DNA of 7,627 nucleotides from Thiobacillus sp. UBA3361 (GCA_002360535.1 DEQR01000053.1:1-7627), one strand, 5' to 3'; positions 1 to 6,323 are shown, counted from the stretch's first letter. Notes: generated by a model from the letters alone, not told the origin. Translations and numbers: made by a program.

Positions 1-1
1 C

Positions 2-310
2 GGGAAGAAGCACCTGTCCGCCTGGCAACCGCTCGCGGCGGATGCCCCGGAAGAGTCGTCCAAGGGCGACCCCGCGCGCGGCGCCCGCCTGTACACCGAG
101 CACGCCTGCGCCGGCTGCCATGCGCCGGGCGTGTGGGTAGGCCCCGGTCTCAGCCACGCCGGCGGCATCCACCGCCCCGGCTACCTGCGCCGTGCCCTGC
201 GCGAGCCGGCCGCCCACGTGGTGCCGGGCTACGCCGCCATCATGCCAGCCCTCCCCTTGGACCCCCAGGCACTGGAGGATCTGGTGGCCTATCTGGCGAC
301 CCTGAAATGA
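2..310 (+). CDS. c-type cytochrome, C-terminal part (5' end outside window)
   Basis: The reading frame is open from the left edge and ends at TGA 308-310, giving 102 visible residues. One CXXCH heme-attachment motif (CAGCH, bases 107-121) is followed by a short PG turn and a V-G-P-G-L segment. A later I-M-P-A-L-P (Met codon at bases 242-244) is the likely axial Met ligand. This is the standard order of a class I cytochrome c domain, and the C-terminal L-V-A-Y-L helix fits too. The region before the heme motif is a charged linker, so the full protein may hold another domain or a second heme upstream; that cannot be seen here. Cytochromes of this type sit in the periplasm or on its membrane face and pass electrons on. 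It lies directly upstream of a sulfur-related gene row that includes a flavocytochrome c-like flavoprotein. An electron-acceptor role for that pathway is an inference. No signal peptide can be judged. Confidence 0.9.
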   Translation, partial: GKKHLSAWQPLAADAPEESSKGDPARGARLYTEHACAGCHAPGVWVGPGLSHAGGIHRPGYLRRALREPAAHVVPGYAAIMPALPLDPQALEDLVAYLATLK

Positions 311-317
311 AATCGGA

Positions 318-323
318 AGGAGA
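318..323 (+). promoter_or_regulatory. Ribosome binding site that fixes the start of the 106-residue gene
   Basis: AGGAGA lies 4 bp before the ATG at 328. An in-frame ATG at 307 overlaps the cytochrome stop codon, but nothing resembling a Shine-Dalgarno sequence lies before it at a suitable distance. The ATG at 328 is therefore preferred. Confidence 0.7.
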
Positions 324-327
324 AACG

Positions 328-648
328 ATGACCGTGAAGGTCCGGGTAATTTCCCAGCGGCCGCCCGGAGGCCGCTGCACCCTGTACGCCGGCTACGCCG
401 ACGTGCTGGAGCGCCACCTCAAGGCCAACGCCGAGCTGGTCTTCAGCGCGACGCGCGACGCCCATGGCGAGGGCTTCCCCAGCCTGTGGCTGAACGGCGC
501 CGCCGTCCAGCCGGCGGATGGCGTGATCCTCATGCCGGCCGATGTCCTGGCCGGCCTGACGGCGCAGGGCATGACGGAGGAGGCCCTGCTGGGTCTGGCC
601 GAGGCCCTGGAGGCGCCGCTGGATCGGATGTTGGAAATGGAAGGTTGA
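328..648 (+). CDS. Small conserved-looking protein of unknown function, possibly thioredoxin-like fold
   Basis: I do not recognise this 106-residue protein with certainty. It starts at an ATG preceded by AGGAGA, 17 bp after the cytochrome stop. It has no signal peptide and no membrane segment, so it should be cytoplasmic. The apparent layout is a beta strand (residues 2-8), a single cysteine at C17, a helix (about 22-34), a strand (36-40), a strand pair around F50-V60 and G65-L68, and a C-terminal helical half rich in Ala, Leu and Glu. The beta-alpha-beta-beta-beta-alpha order and the small size recall thioredoxin-like and SelW/Rdx-type proteins. However, there is only one Cys and no CXXC, so this is a loose resemblance and not an assignment. 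Its position between a cytochrome and a DsrE-family gene, with a 14-bp gap to the latter, argues for a role in the same sulfur process, for example as a thiol carrier or partner protein. Confidence 0.75.
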   Translation: MTVKVRVISQRPPGGRCTLYAGYADVLERHLKANAELVFSATRDAHGEGFPSLWLNGAAVQPADGVILMPADVLAGLTAQGMTEEALLGLAEALEAPLDRMLEMEG

Positions 649-662
649 CCAGGAGACAAATC

Positions 663-1082
663 ATGGAAACGACGAAAAAGATGGTGTCGGTGATGTGCTT
701 CCACGACGAGCTGTGCCAGGTGTTCAACGCCATGATGACGGCGCTGTCCCTGCTCAGGGAAGGCGCACGGGTGACCGTGTATTTCGGCTCGCGCGGGGTC
801 AACGCGTTGCACCGGGACCAGGTCGGCAAGCTGTCCTGTCTGCCGGACATGCCTGAAGTGGGCGAGGCGGTGATGAAGCGCATGGACGAACTGGATCTGC
901 CCTCGGTGGAGGACCTTTTCTTCATGTTCACCCACGAGGGCGGCGAGGTGCTGGCCTGCCCCCTGAATGTGCCGCTGTTCGGCATGAGCGAGCGCGACCT
1001 GATCGACGGCGCGAAGCTGGCCGATCCCGCCCGCTATTACAAGGAAGTGGCCATGCGGGCGGACATGAACCTGACGTTCTGA
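663..1082 (+). CDS. DsrE superfamily protein (closest to DsrE2-like group)
   Basis: This is a 139-residue cytoplasmic protein starting at an ATG 6 bp after AGGAGA (651-656). The N-terminal strand (VSVMC) is followed by a helix (residues 20-33) and then G-A-R-V-T-V-Y-F-G (34-42), the usual DsrE pattern of a helix ending in Gly and a hydrophobic strand. The segment A-C-P at 98-100, with C99 encoded at 957-959, then G107-M-S and D112-L-I-D-G, matches the conserved cysteine region of DsrE/DsrE2 proteins. There this Cys carries a persulfide or a sulfur relay intermediate. Other cysteines are C12, C18 and C59. DsrE/TusD and DsrE2 proteins move sulfane sulfur in sulfur oxidation and tRNA thiolation, and DsrE2 genes often sit beside rhodanese and tusA genes. 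Neither is seen here. Assignment to the superfamily is solid; the subgroup is tentative. Confidence 0.88.
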   Translation: METTKKMVSVMCFHDELCQVFNAMMTALSLLREGARVTVYFGSRGVNALHRDQVGKLSCLPDMPEVGEAVMKRMDELDLPSVEDLFFMFTHEGGEVLACPLNVPLFGMSERDLIDGAKLADPARYYKEVAMRADMNLTF

Positions 1083-1110
1083 ACCTCGCCCACCGACTCG
1101 GAGAGCAGCC

Positions 1111-2268
1111 ATGGCAAACGGCAAGACTGTGTTGATCCTGGGCGGCGGCGTCGGCGGCGTGGTGGCGGCGCGCCGGCTGCGCCGGAGGCTTTCGCGCGAA
1201 CACCGCGTGGTGCTGGTGGAGCGGGCGGCGGAGTTCGTCTTCCAGTCCGCCTTCCTGCGACTGATGACGGGTGATCGTACGCGGGCGGCGATCTCGCGGC
1301 CGCTGGCCAGGCTGGAGCGGCACGGCATCGAGCTTGTCCGGGGCGAGGTGGAGGCCATCGACCCGGCCCGGCGCGCCGCGCGGGTGAACGGCCGGGAGCT
1401 GGCGGGTGACTACCTGGTGCTGGCCCTGGGCGCCGAACTGGCGCCGGAGGCCGTGCCCGGCCTGGCCGAGGCGGGCATCGACCTGTACACCCCGGCCGGG
1501 GCGGAGCGGCTGAGCGAGGCGCGTCAGGCCTTCCGCGCCGGGCGCGTCGCCTTGCTGGTATCCGCCACGCCGTTCAAATGCCCGGCCGCGCCCTACGAGG
1601 CGGTCATGCTGCTGGACGCCGATTTCCGCCGGCGCGGCCTGCGCGCCGACATCGCCATCGACCTGTACACCCCGGAGCCCGGCCCCATGCCCTCGGCCGG
1701 ACCGGAAATTTCCGGGCAGGTGCGGCAAATGGTCGAAGCCAAGGGCATCGGCTACCACCCCGAGCACGGCGTCACCGGGGTGGACGCGGGAGGCCGGCGG
1801 CTGAGCTTCGCCAACGGCGCGACGGCGGCCTTCGACCTGCTCGCCTACGTGCCGCCCCATCGCGCCCCGCGCTGCGCGCGCGAGGCCGGCCTGTGCGGCG
1901 CGGGCGGCTGGGTGGAGGTGGACCGGGCCACCCTGGAGACCCGTTTCCCCGGCGTGTACGCCATCGGCGACGCCACCGGCATTCCCCTGGCCAACGGCAA
2001 GCCCCTGCCCAAGGCCGCCGTGTTCGCCCAGGCGGAGGCCGAGACGGTGGCGCGCAACCTCGCCGCCGAGATCCATGGCGGGGCCGCGTCCGCGCGCTTC
2101 GACGGCCACGGCGCCTGTTTTCTGGAGACCGGCGACGGCCGCGCCGGCTTCGGCAGCGGCAACTTGTACGCCGAACCCGCGCCCGCCATTACCATGCAAC
2201 CGCCCGGCCGCCTGATGCACTGGGCCAAGGCGGCGTACGAGAAATACTGGCTGTACAACTGGTTCTGA
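1111..2268 (+). CDS. FAD-dependent oxidoreductase of the flavocytochrome c / sulfide:quinone reductase superfamily
   Basis: This 385-residue protein has a good start (GGAG 1100-1103, 7 bp spacing). The N-terminal Rossmann motif is GGGVGG (residues 11-16), with an acidic strand end E37. A second conserved block, VYAIGDATGIP (282-292), binds the flavin ribityl/diphosphate. F-K-C-P-A-A-P-Y-E (155-163) contains C157. Together with C336 in G-A-C-F-L-E-T-G, it corresponds by position to the redox-active Cys pair of the flavocytochrome c sulfide dehydrogenase flavoprotein (FccB) and to the two core cysteines of sulfide:quinone reductases. The third SQR cysteine, near residue 128, is absent. Unlike FccB there is no Tat signal: Met-Ala-Asn-Gly runs straight into the FAD fold, so the protein is predicted cytoplasmic or peripheral on the inner membrane. 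The aromatic C-terminal tail (Y-W-L-Y-N-W-F) could touch membrane lipid. Electron acceptor and exact substrate (sulfide, persulfide or another thiol) are unknown. Confidence 0.88.
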   Translation: MANGKTVLILGGGVGGVVAARRLRRRLSREHRVVLVERAAEFVFQSAFLRLMTGDRTRAAISRPLARLERHGIELVRGEVEAIDPARRAARVNGRELAGDYLVLALGAELAPEAVPGLAEAGIDLYTPAGAERLSEARQAFRAGRVALLVSATPFKCPAAPYEAVMLLDADFRRRGLRADIAIDLYTPEPGPMPSAGPEISGQVRQMVEAKGIGYHPEHGVTGVDAGGRRLSFANGATAAFDLLAYVPPHRAPRCAREAGLCGAGGWVEVDRATLETRFPGVYAIGDATGIPLANGKPLPKAAVFAQAEAETVARNLAAEIHGGAASARFDGHGACFLETGDGRAGFGSGNLYAEPAPAITMQPPGRLMHWAKAAYEKYWLYNWF

Positions 2269-2303
2269 AACGTCTTCCCTTCCCCCGGCCCCGGAGCAAC
2301 CCG

Positions 2304-3479
2304 ATGACCCATCCCCCCGCCGCCCTGTCCACCCTGTGCGTCCACGCCGGCGAGATCGACGACCCGCACGGCTCGCCGCACACGCCCATATACACCGCCA
2401 CCACCTTCAAATTCCCCAACACCGCCGCCATCCTGGACGTGGTGGAGGGGCGCCGGGCGGGGGCGCTATACACCCGCTACGGCCTCAATCCGACCATCAA
2501 CGCCCTGGAGGAGAAGCTGGCCGCCATCGAGGGCGCCGAGGCGGCGCTGGCCTTCTGTTCCGGCATGGCGGCGGAGTCGGCCCTGTTCCTCACCCACGGC
2601 CGCCAGGGCGTGGTCTGCCTGGGCGACGCCTACGGCGGCACGCTGGAGTTGATCGCCAGCCAGTTGCCGCTGCTAGGCATCCCCACCCACCTGCTGCTAG
2701 GCGACGAACTGGCCCGTCTGCCGGAGGTGTTGAAACAGGGCGCGGGCCTGGTGTTCTTCGAGACGCCCACCAACCCGGCCCTGGAGCAGTTCGACATCGC
2801 CGCCGTCAGCGCGGTCGCCCATGCCCACGGCGCGCTGGTGGCGGTGGACAACACCTTCGCCTCGCCGGTGAACCAGAACCCGCTGGCGCTGGGCGCGGAC
2901 TTTGCGGTGCACTCCGCCACCAAGTACCTGGGCGGGCACTCCGACCTGACCGCCGGGGCGCTGATGGGCGGCAGGGATCGGGTCATGCCGGTGTGGAACT
3001 GGCGCAAGAACCTGGGCCAGACCATCGCTCCGGAGATCGCCGCGCAACTGGCGCGCAGCCTGCGCACCCTGCCAGTACGTGTGGAACGACAGAACGCCAC
3101 GGCCATGAAGCTGGCCCTGGCGATGCAGGCGCATCCGAAGGTGGCGCGGGTGCTCTACCCCGGCCTGCCGGAGTTTCCCGGCCATGAACTCGCCAAACGG
3201 CAGATGAAGGGCTTCGGCGGCATGTTGACGATAGAAGTGAAAGGCGGTGGTGAGGCTGCCACCCGCGTCGCGGACCGGCTAAAGCTGTTCGCCCTGGCCC
3301 CCTCCCTGGGCGGCGTGGAGAGCCTGGTCACCCAGCCCTGCACCACCACCCACCAAGGCCTGACGCCCGAGGAGCGTGCCCGGCGCGGCATCGCCGACGC
3401 CATGCTGCGCCTGTCGGTGGGTTTGGAGGAGGCCGACGACCTGATCGCCGACCTGGAGCAGGCCCTGGCCGCCGTCTGA
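2304..3479 (+). CDS. Cystathionine gamma-synthase/gamma-lyase family PLP enzyme
   Basis: The product has 391 residues, a typical length for the Cys/Met metabolism PLP family. The ATG at 2304 follows GGAG (2293-2296); earlier in-frame codons lie inside the upstream gene. Family landmarks are present in order: T-P-I-Y (27-30), Y57-T-R59-Y with N63-P-T for PLP phosphate binding from the neighbouring subunit, V-D182-N-T-F for the pyridine nitrogen, S-A-T-K207-Y-L-G-G-H-S-D with the Schiff-base lysine (bases 2922-2924), and S-L-G-G-V-E-S (334-340) then R369-L-S-V-G-L-E. Members catalyse gamma-replacement or alpha,gamma-elimination on cystathionine, O-acyl-homoserine, homocysteine, methionine or cysteine. 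The D-A-Y-G-G-T segment has Gly where methionine gamma-lyases usually have a key Cys, arguing against a dedicated methioninase. The usual H-P-x-x-M-T-H after SLGGVES reads Q-P-C-T-T-T-H here. The exact reaction is not decidable; in this context a sulfide- or persulfide-releasing lyase is plausible. Confidence 0.92.
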   Translation: MTHPPAALSTLCVHAGEIDDPHGSPHTPIYTATTFKFPNTAAILDVVEGRRAGALYTRYGLNPTINALEEKLAAIEGAEAALAFCSGMAAESALFLTHGRQGVVCLGDAYGGTLELIASQLPLLGIPTHLLLGDELARLPEVLKQGAGLVFFETPTNPALEQFDIAAVSAVAHAHGALVAVDNTFASPVNQNPLALGADFAVHSATKYLGGHSDLTAGALMGGRDRVMPVWNWRKNLGQTIAPEIAAQLARSLRTLPVRVERQNATAMKLALAMQAHPKVARVLYPGLPEFPGHELAKRQMKGFGGMLTIEVKGGGEAATRVADRLKLFALAPSLGGVESLVTQPCTTTHQGLTPEERARRGIADAMLRLSVGLEEADDLIADLEQALAAV

Positions 3480-3501
3480 GCCAGCCCCGAGGAGCACGAC
3501 C

Positions 3502-4635
3502 GTGTCCACCCCCATCTACCTCGATTACAACGCCACCACTCCCGTGGACCCGCACGTGCTGGAGGCCATGCTGCCCTGGCTGCGGGACGGTTTTGGCAAC
3601 CCGTCCTCGGACCATCCCCAGGGCCGGCGCGCCAAGGCGGCGGTGGACGAGGCGCGCGCCGAGGTCGCGGCGCTGATCGGCGCCCGGCCGGAGGAGATCG
3701 TGTTCACCGGCTGCGCCACCGAGGCCAACAACCTGGCCATCCTGGGCGTGGCCCGGGCGCTGGCGGACGGCCGCCGCCAGCGCCTGCTTTATTCCGCCGT
3801 GGAGCACCCCGCCGTGGCCCGGCCCATGGCCCATCTGGCCGAAGCGGGCTGGCGGGTGGAGGTGATCCCCGTGGACGAAACAGGCCGGGTGGACCCGGAC
3901 GCCCTCCGCATCGGCGACGACACCGCCCTGGTCTCCGTCATGCTGGCCAACAACGAGGTGGGCACCCTCCAGCCCATCCGCGCCATTGCCGACCGAGCGC
4001 ATGACGCCGGTGCCCTCATGCACGTGGACGCCGCCCAGGCGGCGGGCAAGATCGGCGTGGACTTGGATGCCCTGGGGGCTGATCTGCTGACCTTGGCAGG
4101 GCACAAGTTCTACGCCCCCAAGGGCGTGGGCGCCCTGTACGTGCGTGCCGGCACGCCGATTTCGGCGATCCAGTTCGGCGCCGGCCACGAGGGCGGCCTG
4201 CGCCCCGGCACCGAGAACGTGCCGCACATCGTCGGCATGGGGGAGGCGGCCAGGCTGGCGCGGCTGGAACTCGCCACCGCATCCGCGCGCATCCGCGTCC
4301 TGCGGGACGTCCTGCACCGGCGCCTGGGGGACGCCATCCCGGGCCTGGCCCTCAATGGCCACGCCACGGAACGTCTGCCCAACACCCTCAACATCAGCTT
4401 TCCTGGCGTGGCGGGCTGGCGGATGCTGGAGGCGGCCACCGCCGTGGCGGCCTCCACCGGGTCCGCCTGCCACGCCGGACAGCACGGGGCCAGCGGCGTG
4501 CTGGGGGCCATGGGCCTGTCCGGCGAGCGGGCGGCCGGAGCGGTGCGCCTGTCCCTGGGCCGCTTCAGCACCGAGACGGAAATCCATCGCGCCGCCGACA
4601 TCCTGGCGGCCGCCTGGCGTTCCCTGGCGCCATGA
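3502..4635 (+). CDS. Cysteine desulfurase, NifS/IscS class, selenocysteine-lyase-like
   Basis: The 377-residue product starts at GTG 3502, 7 bp after GAGGAG (3489-3494) and 22 bp after the previous stop. Class V aminotransferase fold markers are Y-L-D-Y-N-A-T-T-P (6-14), G-N-P-S-S (32-36), T73-E-A-N-N, E101-H102-P stacking on PLP, H174-V-D176-A-A-Q, G200-H-K202 with the PLP lysine (4105-4107), and R-P-G-T-E-N (234-239). The catalytic cysteine is C323 (4468-4470) in S-T-G-S-A-C-H-A-G. The enzyme should take sulfur from cysteine as a protein persulfide, giving alanine. The short N-terminal form, G-R-x-A-K after NPSS, and the A-C-H segment resemble selenocysteine lyases as much as housekeeping IscS, so Se-Cys may also be a substrate. 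No iscU, iscA or nifU gene adjoins it. In place of the common S-G-G/A-T-E it has G-C71-A-T-E, adding an extra Cys near the active site. Confidence 0.93.
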   Translation: MSTPIYLDYNATTPVDPHVLEAMLPWLRDGFGNPSSDHPQGRRAKAAVDEARAEVAALIGARPEEIVFTGCATEANNLAILGVARALADGRRQRLLYSAVEHPAVARPMAHLAEAGWRVEVIPVDETGRVDPDALRIGDDTALVSVMLANNEVGTLQPIRAIADRAHDAGALMHVDAAQAAGKIGVDLDALGADLLTLAGHKFYAPKGVGALYVRAGTPISAIQFGAGHEGGLRPGTENVPHIVGMGEAARLARLELATASARIRVLRDVLHRRLGDAIPGLALNGHATERLPNTLNISFPGVAGWRMLEAATAVAASTGSACHAGQHGASGVLGAMGLSGERAAGAVRLSLGRFSTETEIHRAADILAAAWRSLAP

Positions 4636-5285
4636 CGCCGGAGGAATACGACGCCTGGTACGACAGCCCGCGCGGGCGCTGGATCGGCGAGACGGAACTG
4701 GGCCTGCTGCAACGCATGCTGCGACCTCGTCCCGGCGAAACCCTGCTGGACGTGGGCTGCGGCAGCGGTTGGTTCACCCGCCGTTTCGCGACGCTGGGGC
4801 TGGCTGTGACGGGTCTGGACAATGACCCGGAACGGATCGCGTTTGCCCGCGCCTGCCACCCCAGCGGCCGTTACCTGGTGGGCGACGCCCGCGCCCTGCC
4901 CTTCGCCGACGCTGCCTTCGACCGGGTGATCGCGGTGGCCTCCCTGTGCTTTGTCGCCGACGAGCGGCAGGCCATGGCCGAGATTCTGCGTGTCGCCAGG
5001 CGGCGCTTCGCCGTTGGCTGGCTCAACCGGCACAGCCTGTTGTACCGACGAAAGGCAGGCCGTGGCGCATACCGGGGCGCGGCCTGGCATACCGGCGCCG
5101 ACCTGCGGGCGCTGTTCGCCAGCCTGCCGGCGCACAGTCCGGACCTGGGTAGTTGCGTCATCTTCCCCGGCGCCGGGAGCACCGCTCGGCTGGTCGAGCG
5201 GCTGTTGCCCGACCAGGCCAGATTCGGCGCCCTGCTGGTCACGGCGGGGGCGCCGGCGCGCATGCTGCTTGCCGGCGCCGCATGA
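4632..5285 (+). CDS. Class I SAM-dependent methyltransferase (Methyltransf_11 type)
   Basis: This 217-residue soluble protein is translationally coupled to the desulfurase: its ATG overlaps that gene's TGA in ATGA (4632-4635). Motif I, L-L-D-V-G-C-G-S-G (38-46), is the SAM-binding glycine loop. D63 in G-L-D-N-D should hold the ribose, and G84-D-A-R-A-L-P-F with F-D-R-V-I (96-100) is the usual adenine-binding and motif II region of the family. The N-terminal lid reads Y-D-A-W-Y-D-S-P-R-G, a pattern of small-molecule methyltransferases in the UbiE-like group. The C-terminal third (about 130-217) is variable and carries the acceptor site, so the substrate is not visible. Its location at the end of a sulfur (or selenium) gene row makes a thiol, sulfide or selenide acceptor an attractive guess, but it is only an inference. 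The acceptor could equally be unrelated. Confidence 0.85.
   Translation: MTPEEYDAWYDSPRGRWIGETELGLLQRMLRPRPGETLLDVGCGSGWFTRRFATLGLAVTGLDNDPERIAFARACHPSGRYLVGDARALPFADAAFDRVIAVASLCFVADERQAMAEILRVARRRFAVGWLNRHSLLYRRKAGRGAYRGAAWHTGADLRALFASLPAHSPDLGSCVIFPGAGSTARLVERLLPDQARFGALLVTAGAPARMLLAGAA
5249..5279. other. GC-rich inverted repeat at the convergent gene junction
   Basis: GGCGCCGGC (5249-5257) and GCCGGCGCC (5271-5279) are perfect 9-bp arms around a 13-base loop. They lie in the last codons of the methyltransferase gene and just beyond the antiporter stop on the other strand. There is no T tract on either side, so it is not a classic intrinsic terminator. It could still stall or protect the 3' ends of both transcripts, or be a by-product of Gly/Ala-rich coding. 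Confidence 0.35.
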
Positions 5286-5309
5286 TCGTCCGGCAGTCGA
5301 AGCCGCACG

Positions 5310-6323
5310 TCAGCGCTCGAAGAAATAGCTCAGGAAGGTGTTCAGCACATAGACCGTCAGCAGGAACAGGCTGGCCCAGCCCACGGTGCGGAAGACCCGC
5401 TTCTTCGCCCGGTAGAACAGGCCGATGATAGCGATGCCGCTCATCATGATGGCGGCCAGGGCGGACACCGCGTGGCCCGGCGAAATGCCCGACAGCAGGG
5501 GACCGGGCAGGTAGAAGAGGTCGTCCACCGCCAGGATGGCCATGTTGAACAGATTGCTGCCGAACAGGTTGCCCAGGGCCATGTCCAGGGCGCCGATGCG
5601 CACCGCCGCCAGGGATACTACCGCCTCGGGCACCGAGGTCACCGTGGCCACGAACAGGGTGCCCACGAAGCTCTGCCGCCAACCCATCAGCTCGGCCAGG
5701 TCCACGGCCACGAAGGGCAGCCAGATGCCGGCCGCCACCACCACGACGGAGGCCAGGACATAGCCACGCACCGCCCGGCGCAGGGTGACCGCGCGTCCCA
5801 GGCCCGCCGCCTCGCTCACCGGCAGTTCCTGGGCCTGCTCATAGACGAACAGGGTGCGCATGGCCAGGGCGTAGAGCAGCAGGATGGCCGGGGTGTACAG
5901 GCCCACGTGGCCCACCGCCCACACCATGCCCGCCTGGGCCAGCACGATGTTGGTGGCGGCGAAGCCCAGCAGCACCACGCCGAAGCCGGCCGACAGCACA
6001 TGCCCGACTCGGGCGCGGGTATAGACGGTCTCCTTGCGGTGCAGAAAGTCCAGCAGCACGATGAGGAGCAGGTTGAACACGCAACTGCCCATCACGTCGC
6101 CCACGGCGATGTTGGGCGCCTGGGCGGCGGTCACCGAGCTGACCCCGGTGACCAGCTCCGGCAGCGAGGTGACCGAGGCCACCATCACCACCCCCACCCA
6201 GGAGCGGGACAACCGGAGGCGCTCGGCGATGATGTCCCCGTACAGCGAAAGCCGGTAGCCGGCCACGCCGATCAGCACCAGGCAGAGGGCGAATTGCAGC
6301 CAGACGTTCATGTCATTGTTCAT
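5310..6323 (-). CDS. Calcium/sodium:proton antiporter family (CaCA, YrbG-like) membrane protein
   Basis: The 337-residue protein has about ten predicted membrane helices in two halves (about 8-25, 43-62, 72-93, 107-128, 134-160, 188-208, 217-240, 246-268, 285-303 and 313-331). Each half carries an alpha repeat of the Na+/Ca2+ exchanger family. The first has T52-S-L-P-E56-L and G-S-x-V-F-N84; the second has T229-S-V-P-E233 and G-N-L-F-G-S256-N-L-F-N260. The two glutamates and the Ser/Thr residues are the known cation ligands. Both repeats read V-T-S instead of the common G-T-S, and N260 stands where NCX_Mj has Asp240, so ion choice may differ from classic Ca2+ exchangers. The central loop (about 161-187) is soluble. 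The start at 6323 has no clear ribosome binding site; ATG 6311 is an alternative four codons in. It converges on the methyltransferase gene and looks functionally separate from it. Confidence 0.88.
   Translation of the reverse strand: MNNDMNVWLQFALCLVLIGVAGYRLSLYGDIIAERLRLSRSWVGVVMVASVTSLPELVTGVSSVTAAQAPNIAVGDVMGSCVFNLLLIVLLDFLHRKETVYTRARVGHVLSAGFGVVLLGFAATNIVLAQAGMVWAVGHVGLYTPAILLLYALAMRTLFVYEQAQELPVSEAAGLGRAVTLRRAVRGYVLASVVVVAAGIWLPFVAVDLAELMGWRQSFVGTLFVATVTSVPEAVVSLAAVRIGALDMALGNLFGSNLFNMAILAVDDLFYLPGPLLSGISPGHAVSALAAIMMSGIAIIGLFYRAKKRVFRTVGWASLFLLTVYVLNTFLSYFFER

Noticed and set aside
307..327. Alternative ATG at 307 overlapping the cytochrome stop
   Set aside because: The ATGA overlap is attractive for coupling, but the strong AGGAGA lies between it and ATG 328 and serves the latter; the extra seven residues look like leader sequence.
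1476..1675. A 20-bp exact direct repeat (1476-1495 and 1656-1675) inside the flavoprotein gene, 180 bp apart
   Set aside because: Both copies encode I-D-L-Y-T-P in the same frame. Flanking codons are unrelated and each copy fits the family pattern at its own place, so biased codon use on similar peptides explains it better than a duplication.
393..2220. Long open frames on the minus strand opposite the sulfur genes
   Set aside because: They are Arg/His/Gly/Ala-rich translations typical of antisense frames in high-GC coding DNA, with no motifs and no ribosome binding sites. The + strand genes there are well supported.
1578..2303. Extension of the PLP enzyme frame upstream of ATG 2304
   Set aside because: It is Arg-rich shadow sequence inside the flavoprotein gene. 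ATG 2304 has a GGAG site and gives the normal family N terminus.
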